DNA from: Manis javanica
Lineage: Eukaryota; Chordata; Mammalia; Pholidota; Manidae
DNA length: 64,000 nucleotides
Direction: 5' to 3'
Assembly: GCF_040802235.1 (NCBI RefSeq)
Contig: NC_133165.1
Coordinates: 18,881,623 to 18,945,622, forward strand
Below, piece after piece: positions 1-13,445 of the stretch. Position 1 is the stretch's first letter; each line of letters begins with the position of its first letter. The notes under the pieces are model-generated. The model ran no database searches. It was not told the origin of the DNA and saw nothing but the letters and a program-made list of their open reading frames with translations. Both the position numbers and the translations under genes were made by a program.

Positions 1-3000
1 CAAAGATATACACAGACTAAAAGTGAAATGATGGAAAAAGATATTTTATGCAAAAAATAGGAAGAAAAAAGCAGGTGTTGCAGTACTTGTATCAGACAAA
101 ATACTTTAAAACAAAGAAAGTAACAAGAGATAAAGAAAGACATTACATAATGATAAAGGGGTCATCCAACAAGAGGATATAACCATTATAAATATATATA
201 CACCCAATGCAGGAGCACCAACATATGTGAAACAAATATTAACAGAATTAAAGGAGGAAATAGAATACATTGCATTCATTTTAGGAGACTTCAACACACC
301 ACTCACTCCAAAGGACAGATCAACCAGACATAAAATAAGTAAGGACACAGAGGCACTGAACAACACACTAGAACACATGGACCTAATAGGCATCTACAGA
401 ACTCTACACCCAAAAGCAGCAGGATACACATTCTTCACAAGTGCACATGTAACATTTTCCAGAATAGACCACATACTACACCACAAAAAGAGCCTCAGTA
501 AATTTAAAAAGATTGAAATTCTACCAACCAACTTCTCAGACCACAAAGGTATAAAACTAGAAATAAATTGTACAAAGAAAACAAAAAGGCTCACAAACAT
601 ATGGAGGCTTAACAACATGCTCCTAAATAATCAGTGGATCAATGACCAAATTAAAACAGAGATAAAGCAATATATGTAGACAAATGACAACAACAGAACA
701 AAGTCCCAACTTCTGTGGGACGCAGTGAAGGCAGTTATAAGATGAAAGTATATAGTAATCCAGGCCTCTTTAAAGAAGGAAGAACAATCCCAAACAAATA
801 TTTAAAGTCACAATTATTGAAACTGGAAAAAGAAGAACAAATGAGGCCCAAAGTCAGTAGAAGGATGGACATAATAAAGATCAGAGAAGAAATAAATAAA
901 ATTGAGAATAAAACAATAGAAAAAATCAATTAAACCAAGAGCTAGTTCTTTGAGAAAATTAACAAAATAGATAAACCCCTAGTCAGACTAAAGAGAAGAA
1001 GAGAATCTATGCACATAAACAGAATCAGATATGAGAAAGGAAAAATCACGACAGACCCCACAGAAATACAAAGAATTATTACAGAATACTATGAAAATCT
1101 ATATGCTAACAAGTTGGAAAACCTAGAAAAAATGGACAACTTCCTAGGAAAATACAACCTTCCAAGACTGACCAAGGAAGAAACAGAAAATCTAAACAGA
1201 CCAATTATCAGCAATAAAATTGAATTGGTAATCAAAAAACTACCCAAGAAACAAAACTCCCAGGCCAGATGGATTCACTGCTGAATTTTATCAGACATAT
1301 AGAGAAGACATAATACCCATTCTCCTTAAAGTTTTCCAGAAAATCAAAGAGGTGGGAATACTTCCAAACTCATTCTATGAGGCCAGCATCAGTCTAATAC
1401 CAAAACCAGGTAAAGACCCCACCAAAAAAGAAAATTACAGACCAATATCCCTGATGAACATAGATGCAAAAATACTCAACAAAGTATTAGCAAACCAAAT
1501 TCAAAAATACATCAAGAGGATCATACACCAGGACCAAGTGGGATTCATTTCAGGGATGCAAGGATTGTACAACATTCAAAAATCCATCAACATCATCCAC
1601 CACATAAACAAAAAGAAGAACAAAAACCACATGATCATCTCCATAGATGCTGAAAAAGCATTCAATAAAATTCAACATCCATTCATGATAAAAACTCTCA
1701 ACAAAATGGGTATAGAGGGCAATTACCTCAACATAATAAAGGCCATATATGACAAACCCACAGCTAACATCATACTGAACAGTGAGCAGCTGAAAGCTTT
1801 TCATCTAAGATCGGGAACAAGACAAGGATGCCCATGCTCCCCACTGTTATTCAACATAGTACTGGAGGTCCTAGCCATGGCAATCAGACAAAACAAAGAA
1901 ATACAAGGCATCCAGACTGGTAAAGAAGAAGTCAAACTGTCACTATTTACAGATGACATGATATTGTACATAAAAAACCCAAAAGACTCCACTCCAAAAC
2001 TACTAGAACTAATATCTGAATTCAGCAAAGTTGCAGGATACAAAATTAATACACAGAAATCTGTGGCTTTCCTATACACTAACAATGAACTAATAGAAAG
2101 AGAAATCAGGAAAACAATCCCATTCACAATAGCATCAAAAAGAATAAAATACCTAGGAATAAACCTAACCAAAGAAGTGAAAGACCTATACCCTGAAAAC
2201 TATAAGACACTCTTAAGAGAAGTTAAAGAGGACACTAACAAATGGAAACTCATCCCATGCTCTTGGCTAGGAAGAATTAATATGATAAAAATGGCCATCC
2301 TGCCTAAAGCAATCTACAGATACAACGCAATCCCTATCAAAATACCAACAGCATTCTTCAACGAACTGGAACAAATCATTCGAAAACTCATATGGAACCA
2401 ATTAAGACCCCAAATAGCCAAAGCAATCCTGAGAAGGAACAATAAAGCAGGGGGATCTTGCTTCCCAACTTCAAGCTCTACTACAAAGCCACAGTAATCA
2501 AGACAATTTGGTACTGGCACAAGAACAAACCCACAGACCAGTGGAACAGAATAGAGAGTCCAGATATTAACCCAATCGTATCTGATCAATTAATATACTA
2601 TAAAGGAGCCATGGATATACAATGGGGAAATGATAGCCTCTTCAACAGCTGGTGTTGGCAAAACTGGACAGCTACATGCAAGGGAATGAAACTGGATCAC
2701 TGTCTAACCCCATACACAAAAGTAAATTCAAATTGGATCAAAGACCTGAATGTAAGTCTGAAACCATTAAACTCTTAGAAATAAACATAGGCAAAAATCT
2801 CTTGGACATAAACATGGGCAACTTCTTCATGAACATATCTCCCCGGGCAAGGAAAACAAAAGCAAAAATGAACAAGTGGGACTATATCAAGCTGAAAAGC
2901 TTCTGTACAGCAAAGGACACCATCAACACAACAAAAAGACATCCTACAGTATGGGAGAATATATTCATAAATGACATAACTAATAAAGGGTTGACATCCA

Positions 3001-4012
3001 AAATATATAAAGAGCTCACACACTTCAACAAACAAAAAGCAAATAATCCAATTAAAAAATGGGCAGAGTATCTGAGCAGACACTTCTCCAAAGAAGAAAC
3101 TCAGATGGCCAACAGGTTCATGAAAAGATGCTCCACATCGCTTGTCATCAGAGAAGTGCAAATTAAAACCACAATGAGATATCACCTCATACCAGTAAGG
3201 ATCACCACCATCCAAAAGACAAACAACAACAAATGTTGGCGAGGTTGCGGAGAAAGGGGAACCCTCCTTCACTGCTGGTGGGAATGCAAATTAGTTCAAC
3301 CATTGTGGAAAGCAGTAGGGAGGTTCCTCAAAAAGCTCAAAATAGAAATACCATTTGACCCAGGAATTCCACTTCTAGGAATTTACCCTAAGAATGCAAG
3401 CAGCCCAGTTTGAAAAAGAAAGATGCACCCCTATGTTTATCGCAGCACTATTTACAATAGCCAAGAAATGGAAACAACCTAAGTATCCATCAGTAGATGA
3501 ATGGATAAAGAAGATGTGGTACATATATACAATGGAATATTATTCAGCTATAAGAATAAAACAAATCCTACCATTTGCAACAACATGGACGGAGCTAGAC
3601 GGTATTATGCCTTTAGCCAGGTGGAAAAGACAAGTATCAGATGATTTCACTCATATGTGGAGTATAAGAACAAAGCAAAAACTGAAGGAACAAAACAGCA
3701 GCAGATTCACAGAACCCAAGAATGGACTAACAGTTACCAAAGGGAAAGGGACTGGGAAGGATGGGTGGGAAGGGAGGGACAAGGGGGAAAATGGGGCATT
3801 ACAATTAGCACACATAATGTAGGGGGGTGGGTCACAGGGAAGGCAGTATAGCACAGAGAAGACAAGTAGTGATTCTATAGCATCTTACTACATTGATGGA
3901 CAGTGACTGTACTGAGGTATGTGGGGGAACTTGATGATGAGGGGCATCTAGTAGCCATAATGTTGTTCATGTAATTGTAGATTAATGATACCAAAATAAA
4001 AAAATTTTTTTA
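1..4012 (+). mobile_element. LINE-1 (L1), 5' end outside window, degraded ORF2 plus 3' UTR
   Basis: The + strand encodes a broken L1 ORF2. The endonuclease part shows GDFNTPL (284-304), SRIDHIL (458-478) and an SDH triad near 535-543. The reverse transcriptase runs about 1350-2300, with the palm motif as FTDD (1946-1957) where L1s normally have FADD. The Cys-rich C-terminal part ([17 protein letters not shown]) lies near 3240-3300, and ORF2 would end near 3665. A G-rich 3' UTR follows, with an end near 3980-4000 that reads 'taatgataccaaaataaa' before an A/T-rich tail. The reading frame shifts several times (segments 227-679, 1009-1284, 1352-2497, 2652-3413, 3394-3822), so no functional protein is made. 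The same 3' UTR end recurs at 18821-18939 and, inverted, at 27227-29039, so it marks a lineage-specific L1 family. ORF1 and the 5' UTR, if present, are left of the window. Confidence 0.95.
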
Positions 4013-4429
4013 AGTTGAACCAAACTGTTGTCCTGCCACTGTGATTTAAGGATGTCCAGGCTGAACTCTGAATGATGTGGAAAACAGCCCAAAGACTAAA
4101 GGTCCTGTGTGTCCCAGCGCCAGTATGGCTCGCAAGTGGATTCAGCCACATGAATGCACATAGATATAATCACATGACACAGGAAAAGTGCAAGGGAGCC
4201 CTGCCTGAATTCAAACCAACCCTGAGGAACTAATAGCCTGTTATGGTATTTTAGCCACTTTATTTGGCAAGGGTTGTCCTGTATGGTCAGGTCTGGAACT
4301 GCTTGCCCAGGATTGTGCTACCCTTATTATCAATTTTGCTCTACACATTTTGATACTTTATAAATCCTATAGTTTTATATATTTTGTTGAATTATGCAAA
4401 TGTAGAATTAGAATTTCTTGTTGAAATAA
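4013..4429. other. Intergenic, nothing recognised
   Basis: Unique-looking sequence after the L1 tail. I see no coding exon, RNA gene or repeat that I can name. Confidence 0.5.
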
Positions 4430-5265
4430 GCATTTTATCATTACATTGTGATTCTCTAACAGTATTTTGTCTTAAAGTCTATTTTAATTCATATTAATAA
4501 AGAAACCCCAACTTTATTGGCTATTTTCCTAGTATTTAAAAACATTTTTTGAGTTCTTTTACTTTCGACCTTGCTTAGTCCCTCTGTTTCAGATGTATCT
4601 CTTATAAACTCAAATTGATTTATACTTTTATATCTAACAGTCTGTCTTTCAACTGATGAGTTCAGCTGATTTATAGATACTGTTACTTGGACTTGTTTTT
4701 ATCATCTATTTGTGCTTTTTCCTTTATTGTTTGTATGTTTCTTTAGTCTTTCTTCAGGGAAATTACTGGTTTGCTTTAATTTAAAAAAATTTGAGATAAA
4801 GTTTTAAGATAAAAAGTGTTCTTAGGATTTTAGGATAAAATACATATAACATAAATTAGCCATTTTAACCATTTTTAGGTGTACAATTCAGGAGCATTAA
4901 TTATGTTCCTAATGTTGTGCAACTATCACCATTATCTATTTCCAAAACTTCACCATCTCAAAAAAACACTCTATAACTGCTGAGCAGTAACTCCATCATT
5001 CTTCCCATCCTCCAGCCCCAGGTAGCCTAATCTACTTTCCGTCTTCGTGAATTTGCCTACTCTCCGTATTTCATGTAAGTCGAATCATGCAATCTTTGTC
5101 CTTTTGTGTTTGGTTTATTCCACATAGCATAAAGTCTCAAGGTTCATCCATACTGTAGCATGATCACAACTTCATTCAATTTTATGGCTGAATAATATCC
5201 CACTATCTGTGTTTACCCCATCATAAGCCAAAGAAGATCTGTACACCTACAAGTGGAATTGTGGT
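4430..5265 (-). mobile_element. Old L1 (L1M-type) fragment, antisense
   Basis: Read on the - strand, the stretch resembles the 3' part of ancient mammalian L1. The + strand shows the familiar antisense phrases 'ggtgtacaattcaggagc' (4879 onward) and 'tttatggctgaataatatcc' near 5183-5202, and a T-rich portion at 4480-4760. It is heavily diverged and has no usable frame. The subfamily and exact ends are uncertain. Confidence 0.6.
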
Positions 5266-6029
5266 TTGATCTCTTATTTGCTTGTTTTCTTCTACTGGTT
5301 GGAGATTATAGACTCTGTTTCTGCTCTTTATTGGTTATATTTTAAATAATATCTGGAATTCACAATAACTAATGAAGTCTACAGCTAATATTGTAAGCCC
5401 CTCAGAATAAAACAAGGAGTTTAGAAACTTTATTCTCATATCTTCCCCCCCAACTTACATAGATTTCTCTGTCCTTTTTAACCCAACAAAGTATTTATTA
5501 TCATTACTATGATTATTATTACTGGTATGCTGATATGCTTAAGTTAAGTAACAACTACTAAAAGAGTATTAATAGAGTGTATAACTTAAAAAACAGGAGC
5601 ATAAAGAAGTGAAATCTTGATGTTTTTAATGTAAAAATATTCAGTTTTAAAAATCAGCCACTAATTAAAAATAAATTAAAATTTTTATTTCTCAAAAAAA
5701 AAACTTTCAGTACTGTACAGAGCAAACAAAATACCAGTCTGGCAAATTTCGGCTCAAGTTTGTAATCTGTGGTATAAGTTGACACATCGTCATTACATCT
5801 AACTCTGATTTGCTCATACCTATGTACTGACACAATATGCTATATCACTTACCCTGACTATACTGATGAGTTTCTGAACTACATTGTGTCAACTGCCCTA
5901 AGGTCCTTCCTCGATCCCTTTTTCAGCAGCCCAGGAAGGCTGAATCAGTGTCAGCGCCCAATCCTCGAGTGCCTACTACATGGCAGCCTGGTTCCAGGCA
6001 CAGGGAACACAGTGCTGGGTATGCAGACA
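5266..6029. other. AT-rich intergenic stretch
   Basis: AT-rich sequence with short A and T runs. Near 5960-6029 a phrase resembling the end of an antisense MIR/L2 element appears ('gtgcctactacatggcagcc'). No coding exon is recognised. Confidence 0.4.
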
Positions 6030-6545
6030 ATGAATGCTTCAGCCTGAATGGGCATTTCTCCAAAGACAACATACAAGTGGGCAATAAGCACTTAAAAGTA
6101 TGCTCAGTATCACTAATCATTGGGAAAATGCAAATCAAAATAATAAAATACCAGCTCACACCCCTTAGGATAGCTACTACCAGAAAACCAAAAAATAACA
6201 AGGGTTGGCAAGAATGCGGAGAAATTGGAATCCTTGTGCACTGTTGGTGGGAACGAAAAATTGTGTAGCCACTGTGGAAAACAGTGAGTGTGGCGGTTCC
6301 TCAAAAAATTGAAATAAAACTACCATGTGACCCAGAAATTCTACTTTTGGGTGCATGCTCAAAAGAATTGAAATCAGGGTCTTGAAAGAATATTTGTATA
6401 CCCATGTTGAGAGCAGCAGTTTTTAAAGTAGCTAAATTGTAGAAGTTACTCTAGTGTCCACAGATAGATGAGTTGATAAACAAATTGTGGTGTCAATACA
6501 TACAAAGGAATATTGTCCAGCCATAAAAATGAATGAAATTTTGAC
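6030..6545 (+). mobile_element. Old L1 ORF2 C-terminal fragment, sense
   Basis: The + strand translation around 6050-6270 shows the degraded L1 ORF2 tail: [20 protein letters not shown] followed by a [21 protein letters not shown] Cys motif. It continues into the usual 'tggtgggaacg... ccactgtggaaaacagt' text. Stops and frameshifts are frequent. It is more diverged than the L1 at the left end of the window. Confidence 0.8.
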
Positions 6546-6549
6546 ACAT

Positions 6550-6865
6550 GAATTCAGTGTGGCGGTGTAATTGGTTTCTCTCAAGAGAATGTGAGCAGAA
6601 GTGATGTGTGCCTGTCCACTGTCTGCTTCCCCTTCCACTAGCTAGAAACAGAGGACTAAGGGACTGCCAAAAGAGACCGCAGAGCCACGAAGAGAAGGAA
6701 CCTGGGTCTCCGAGGCGCCCCCTACAGGAAAGCCACCTGCCACGTAGGAGCACCATTATCAGGCTGTTACATGAGTGAGAGAGAAACTTCTGCTTTGTTA
6801 TGCCATCGAAATTGTAAAGTTCCTCTGTTATCGAAGTTAACATTACCCTAACTAATGTGCTCCTA
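6550..6865 (+). repeat. MaLR/ERVL-like old LTR, sense
   Basis: Text such as 'agaagtgatgtgtgcc', 'aaggaacctgggtctccgag' and 'catgagtgagagagaaactt' followed by a short gapped end matches the 3' halves of ancient mammalian MaLR-type LTRs. I recognise the pattern but cannot assign a subfamily. The start is blurred into the preceding L1 fragment. Confidence 0.5.
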
Positions 6866-8501
6866 AACGAAGTGAAGGAGAGAGCTCTGCAGCTCTCTGG
6901 ATAAAACACCCTGCAGGCAGAGAGAATATGAAATGCATGGCCCTTGAACAGGAGAGTAACAAGTCCAAGATTAGCAAGGAGCCAAGTGTGGCTGAAACAC
7001 AGCGAACAAGGAGAAGAGTTGAAGATGATAAGATCAGAGCTGTGAAAGAGGACAGATCCTAAGACCTTGTAGACCATTTCAAGGACTCTGGCTCTTACTT
7101 TGAATGAGTTGGAAGACCATTGGAATATCTGGAGAAGAAGGAGATGCTGCCATTTTAATATGGATCACTGTAGCTGGTGCTTAGGAACAAATTACAGAAG
7201 GACAGCAAATAGACCAATTTTGAGATGATTGAAACAGTCCAGGGCAAGGATGAGGGAGGTGGAACCTGAAGGCTGTGCTGGGGATGGTAAGCAATGTTTG
7301 GATTCTGGATGTATCTTCAAGGCTGTGCCAAAGGCTCCTTGTCTGAAACTCAGGCGTAAATGATATCTATGCTTCTGGGTGGCTTCAGTCAGAGAACTAT
7401 ATATATGCATCAATAAATTGGCTCCCACATATCATAAAGTGCTTAGTGTCCTTTATAGCAAAAAGGGCTCTGCTAATGCATAATAGTACTATTATTTCAT
7501 CACAGGCATTAATAATTAATGTGTAAAAAATAAATGAAGCCAACTGATATCTTCTGAGTGCCTCCTGAGTTACTCAGCCCATAAAAGCTTTTCATTGAGA
7601 TGCAATGATATTAAAGCATATTTGCCTTTGATCCATCTTTAATATTAACCAGGACATTGCCATTGGCCTGACAGACAAGATTGCTCTGTGTTCTTTCAAA
7701 CAGCCAACTGTGATTGTCCCAAACACACAAACAGAAAATCAGGCTACAAATTTCAACAGGAAAATCATCAAGATGTCAGTTTCACAGCCAAGAAATTCAG
7801 GAAAGCTCACCTCATGCACTATACAGAGACTTCCTTCTCGAACTTTCTAACAGCATTTTAAGCAAGAGAATCATTAGAAAATGGCGAGACCAAAATTACT
7901 TGCTTGCTGTTGTGAAAATTTTAATTCATCTCTTGCTTTTACTTTTCTAACTTCAGCCTTGTATTTATAACATACAGTCTCCACCACTGGCAATGTTGTC
8001 TGCTTTCTTCTCTACAATATGTCTCAGTTATGTTTCATTTAAGTTTGTAATTTTTTACTCCTTTAGCAGAGTCACTGGAAAAAAGGTGAATGATTTACAT
8101 AATTGTATTGTTCTTCAACTGGCAACTTTGCTTGGTTTTTGTTGACACTGACTAACATGGAATCTTTTGAAACTTTTAATTATTTTTTAAAGAATCACAA
8201 GATTATATAAAGTTTGGGAAAAGAAGAAACACCATTACCCTAAGTGGATGGATGCTCTAGCATCATGTCACTATAACTGCAAACATCAATAAATTATTTA
8301 ACAACCATGTGACAAGTAAAGAAATCAGTAAGGTGGGAAAACAAATTTCTGGAGGAATTTCAGTAAGCTTAAGAAAGAAGTGGCTGCCTGGGAACATAAT
8401 TGAACAATAAGAAATCAAGTAAACTGGGTGTTGAAAACAGAAAGAAACCCTCCTTGAGTCAAAAAGATAGGCAGAATTTATTTTCATCAGCCAAAAAAAA
8501 T
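6866..8501. other. Intergenic; possible ancient repeat, then nothing recognised
   Basis: 6890-7340 reads like an old, unnamed mammalian interspersed repeat, purine-rich with phrases such as 'accttgtagaccatttcaagga'. 7440-8501 is AT-rich with no exon, RNA gene or repeat that I can name. Short open frames here (for example 7714-7950) have no recognisable domain. Confidence 0.4.
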
Positions 8502-8525
8502 GCTGGGTAACTGAAATAAAGAGGA

Positions 8526-8577
<52 letters not shown>

Positions 8578-8661
8578 ACACCACACCACACCACACCACA
8601 CCACAGGCTATTAGACCAGTTTACAAAATACGTGTAGGCTGGGTAACTGAAATAAAGAGGA

Positions 8662-8703
<42 letters not shown>

Positions 8704-8748
8704 ACACCACACCACAGGCTATTAGACCAGTTTACAATATACGTGTAG
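8502..8748. repeat. Two-copy tandem duplication with nested (CA)n and (CACAC)n arrays
   Basis: Unit 1 (8502-8637, 136 bp) and unit 2 (8638-8748, 111 bp) share a left arm (gctgggtaactgaaataaag), a (CA)n run, a (CACAC)n run and a right arm (caggctattagaccagttta ending in cgtgtag). The arms are almost identical; the right arm differs by one base (ttacaaaata against ttacaatata). The lengths differ because unit 1 has more CA and CACAC copies. The near identity implies a recent duplication. Confidence 0.95.
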
Positions 8749-11700
8749 ACCAAACAGAGGAGAAATAAATGCAACCAAATATTAGTTATTATTTGCAAAA
8801 AACAAAACACATAAGGGATAGGAAAACATTACTTTACTTAAACTATATAAAGTATAAAATAAAATAAAGGGAACTGTGCTCTTTTATGGATAAAGACCTA
8901 CAACTTTTCAAAATAACATTGAACAGAAGAAACATATTTTTTGGTATTCACATTCACAATCATTCTTGAAGGGACTTTTATAACAGACAATATCTGGAGA
9001 AAAGAAAAAGAAAACTTAAACTAAGTGTGTCATTAAAATGTAGACCAAATGAGAGTGTCCTAATTTGTAGGGATTTAGCTCCCTGTGCTAAACGTATCAT
9101 TCTTTATATGTTGTGCAGCTGAATATAAGAACAAAACAAAAGCCTCTGTCCATCTACCTGAGAAGTGGCAGTTTCTGTGGCAGGCATGCTCTAGAAAACA
9201 ACTGCAGACTTTATTCAGGCCTACTAAATCTTTGACAAGAGTAATCACCCAGGGATCCCCAGCAATTCTATTAAATTAGTCACGTAAGCCACTATTTTCC
9301 ACACTTCTTTCTGAATCCTTGTCCTTTTATTAGGAGATGCTTTCTCTTCCTACCCTGTAGGAACACAGATTACCTCCCATTCATGCCTCTCTCCTGGAAG
9401 AAGAAACAGCTCCTGTCCCCCTTCATTCCACTCGCATCTGCCCCACTCAGCTATGCCTGCCCTGAGTTCTTCTTCTTGGGGCCTTGCACCTTCAGGCACC
9501 TGTTCTCTCCAGCCACAGGTACATACACTTAGCTCTGAGTATGGGAAGGCCATCAGTAAATGCCCAAGAAGTGACCATCTACCTTTGAAACTAGAGTAGA
9601 GTGGAACATCTTGGAGATAATTCACCCAAAGGAACCAAAACTTGGTCCAAACACATCATCTCAGCCATTGGTGTAGGAGAGAACTTATATCACCATGACT
9701 ACCACCCAGATTTGGCCACTGGCCAGGGCTCCATGACTGAATGCTTAGGGAAGGGGTGAGAAGTAAAAAATCCCAGAATTCACTGGGGAGGCAGGGGTGA
9801 GTTTCTGAACAAGGCTAGAAAGTCTAGTATGCTGTAAAAAGTATTAGAGAAATAATGTTTTGTACTTTAAGGTTAATCTCATTTTCACCCCAGGTATGGG
9901 CTGAGGAAAGGTGTTTTAATGTGCTACGTGGATGATGTTGTTCAGTGATTACTCTTTACAGTAAAGTTCACATTTTAACAAGGACTTCCTACAGACAATA
10001 CCTTAACCTTTGTACGTGAAGATTTTCCCTAACTGGTTAGTGAAGGCCTGAGCTAATACATCTCTATTTGAGTTCAATACTCTATTTTTCTACTTTCTCT
10101 AAGATACAACACCCTGCATATGATGAGGTGGCTCTGGGTCAGGTAAACGTAATATTTGTGGTATTTAAACTTAAGTTTCCAGTCCCTGAGCTGCTAACAC
10201 CAAACTCTCCTTTTCACCATCCCTAACCCCAAACTGCTCTTCTCCCTGCACAATGAAAACACTTTCATGTGGGCCTCCAAAGTATTATAATGAATGAATG
10301 CTATTAAAATAATACTACTAGGTATGAAAAATGACATTCGGCCATTTAATTTTGAGCTTAGAAAAGTAAAGGTCATAAGGGTCAGATTTTGGCCTCATAT
10401 TTTTAGCATTCTCATTATTAATGTGTGTAGGTACATATATATATGTACATAATGTAATGTAATGAGTAGCAGTTTCACCAAATATGGAAATAAAATATTT
10501 ATTTTAGCACTATTCTTACATATCCACACTAAGTGATTAGGACTCGGTACCAAGTTTTAAGAGGATATCCTAAATGACCAATAAGGATTTAGAATGACAG
10601 AAGTGGTAGGTTCTTTAGAGGTCTTGCAAATCAGCCCTACTACTTTCAAAAGAAAACCAAGGCCTGGGAAGGCAAAACCTTTGCCACCCTCCAAATTCAT
10701 GGCCAAGCCTGGTCTAGAACCTCAGTCTCTCTACTCCTCAAAGTGAACTCCTTCCTTTCTGGGTACGTCTCTGATGATTAAGAGGGATCTGTCCCCCATT
10801 TTCTCCAGAATCTCAGTTCAAGGTGGTGATCAATCCCTATTTTTACATCCTGCCCACTGTGATCTCTCCAAAAACCCATGCCCAAGCTGCAACATAAATG
10901 CTGCACCGTATGAGGGGTGCCCATTACCAACTTATTTCTGGAAACACCAGCCAGTTCAGACTGTGTCCTATCTGGTGTGGTCCGGAGTGTCTGTCCAGCA
11001 CAATCCTCTCCCCACACCCTTGCCTCCACCATGCACACACAAGGGCACATATGCACACATACACATATGTGTGCACCTAATGCTCTTTTCATTTAGTCAG
11101 AACACAAATCACATGATCACTGGGGAAACGACCTTGCTCCATAGAGCTAAGGATGACAAAGAGCCTGTAAAGATAAAGAATTCTTTCTGCTCCCTATGGG
11201 ACATGTAATACAATTTAGGCACCTCCCTTTGAACAGCTGGACATCTGGATGACGTTTGAGGTGGGAGCAGTGACTGCTGTCTGATATTAACACGATACTC
11301 TTGTTGCTGTTGTTAAGGCTATGAGCAGGAGCCAGTCACTGACGCATTATCCTTCTGACATTGCTTGTGGTCAGCCAAGAATAAATTTTCTGCATTCTCT
11401 GAACTTGCTAGCAGCTAAAGAAACAAACTGATCGCATTCCCAGACCCATGAATGGCTAAAGACAAAAGCCACTTTAAATAGCAGCCTTCAGTTTAGGAAG
11501 AACTGTTAAACTGATCCACTCAAAGCAAATTGAGAATTTCCAGGATGTGAAGCCAAGGTCCCTGTTAGCCATGTGGTGAAAAATTAGTTTCTAATTCCCT
11601 TGTGTCACTGTACTTTCTGAGAACAGATGCTATCCCTGTATTTACAGTAGTGGAAGAACAGGAAAATGTCTGAGGAAGATTATATATTAACTGGACAGTT

Positions 11701-12379
11701 CAGACTGTCTGACATGAATTGCATTTCATGACAGTGGACTCCTGTAAAGTGTGATAAACCTTGGGATTTGGAATGCTAAAAGGGTAAAAGACTATTTGGA
11801 AGTTGGAGTTAAGTCTTTTGCACAGAGGCATGTCAGATAGCATCTGTGTATATGCTCCTGATCAGAGCCTTGCTGCTCCTCCTTCCGTGGTATCTCCACA
11901 CCACCCACCGGATTTTCCTTCCGACAACCAGCAACAGTCCCAAACAAGCGAAACACAGCCCCTTGAAACCCCCGCACCTACTCCGGAGAGTAACACCCCA
12001 CCTCACCCCCAGCTCTTCCTGTCTTCATTGATGGGACCCAAGGATCCATTTCTGGAACACTGAGTCAGAGCACCCAAAGGAATCAACAGATAAGCATACA
12101 ATTAGCACGAGGGTGAGGAGGAGGCACAGCTCTGAAAAAGTGCTTAGCGCCCAACGCCAATTCCAGATCAACAATCTAGAAATCTCTGGTTCGGGTACTG
12201 CTATTTTAACAAATCTCTCCAGCTGATTCTAAAGTATTGACAGAGTTGAGAACCACAAGCCGAGCACAATGCTGAACCCCGCGGACTGTTGCTGTATGGG
12301 TAATACGATTCCGAAGTCAGTGACCTTCCAGGCAGAGGTCACTGAGATAAAACCGCAAAATACTTCAATCAGCATGAAA
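8749..12379. other. Intergenic, no gene recognised
   Basis: Largely unique-looking sequence. A perfect AT palindrome (tacatatatatatgta) lies near 10432-10447. A CA-rich patch is near 11030-11075. 10590-10740 may be a degraded MIR. Open frames at 9350-9625, 10774-11208 and 11803-12063 show no domain or splice context. Confidence 0.4.
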
Positions 12380-12745
12380 CCTGGTGTGGCAGTTCTAAAA
12401 TATGGCCTCCAATTCTTTGACACTTCTCCCATTGAAAGGCAGGCAGGGGTATGTCCTGTCCCTTTGCATGTGTATGGATCTCTGACTGCTTTATCCAAAA
12501 TATATGGTAGAATTGGTACTATCTTAGTTCTGAGGCTACATGATAAAAAGGCAATGAAATTCCAACTTTGTGGTCCGGATCACTCATTTTGGAGCCCTGA
12601 GCCCCCGTTAAAGTTCAACTACCTTAGTCATTTTACTGTAAGGAAGACCAGGCTACACAGAGTATTCACATGCTTGACTCTCCTCTTAATGCCCCACCTG
12701 AGTTCCCAGCCACCGTCAGTGTCCACTGAGTAACTGAGAGATAGA
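12380..12745 (+). repeat. MaLR-like old LTR, sense
   Basis: The stretch carries the phrase order typical of ancient MaLR LTRs: 'cttctcccattgaaaggcag', then 'aggctacatgataaaaaggc', then a 'gttcccagccaccg' phrase near the 3' end. It is diverged and the subfamily is not assignable by eye. The overlapping open frame 12269-12733 is therefore unlikely to be a gene. Confidence 0.5.
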
Positions 12746-13034
12746 CAAATTATTTACAAATGTTGGTACTTGAAAGCATCAATGTAAATAATGGTGTTAG
12801 AATAATGTCTGAATCTGCCCATCACTCACTCATTTTCTAGTTTTCCTAAAACTGGTGTTTAAGTGTCTGAAACTACATATAGTGTTTCTTGTTTTGAATA
12901 GTGGTTACATTTGAATTGAAAAAGATAGGAAAAAAACTCTGAAAATGCTAGGGAAAGGTTTGCAACATAAAACTGCCTAACTTCAAAGAAACAACTACTA
13001 TCATTTTGAAATATCAGAGAAATGAATGAACTTC

Positions 13035-13445
13035 AATAATTTGGATGTGGGTCTGGAAAGCTGAATGGTGGTCCCAGAAATGTACATGCACGTCCTAATC
13101 CCTGGAACTGATGAATGTGACCTTATTTGGAAAGTCTCCTTGCAGATGCAACTAAGTTAAGGATCTTGAGATTAAATTATCCTGGATTATACAGGTGGAA
13201 CCTAGATTCAGTAACAAGTGTCCTTACAAGAGACACACAGGGCAGATTTATTCGTCAAGGATTGTTTATAGCCACCAGAAGCTGGCAGAAGCGAAGACAA
13301 GGCTCTCTCCTCTAGAGCCCCAGAGGGAGTATGCTCTGCTGATACCTTGATTTTTGACCTGGGGCCTCCAGAACTGTGAGAAATTTGTTGTTCTAAACTA
13401 ACTAGCTTGTGGTAATTTGTTACAGCAGCCACAGGAAAAATATAG
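13035..13445 (+). repeat. MLT1-like (ERVL-MaLR) LTR, sense
   Basis: Characteristic MaLR text is present in order: 'cacgtcctaatccctggaac', 'gaccttatttggaaagtctc', 'attatcctggattatacagg', 'tgataccttgatttttgacc', 'cctccagaactgtgagaaat' and 'tggtaatttgttacagcagc'. This is an old non-autonomous LTR in the same orientation as E2F7, about 1 kb upstream of the CpG island. Confidence 0.75.

Noticed and set aside
1352..2497. 381-aa L1 reverse transcriptase frame as a live gene
   Set aside because: It is flanked by frameshifts and stops; the L1 is not intact.
5960..6030. tRNA-like or SINE start near the L1 fragment
   Set aside because: No A and B box pair or cloverleaf could be drawn. It fits a degraded MIR/L2 end better.
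8528..8710. CRISPR-like appearance of repeated arms and arrays
   Set aside because: Only two units, microsatellite cores and a mammalian genome. No spacer structure.
8487..8810. 107-aa minus-strand frame with VCVCVC repeats
   Set aside because: It is a translation of the CA arrays and not a gene.
12269..12733. 154-aa plus-strand frame
   Set aside because: Mostly overlaps an old MaLR-like LTR. No domain.
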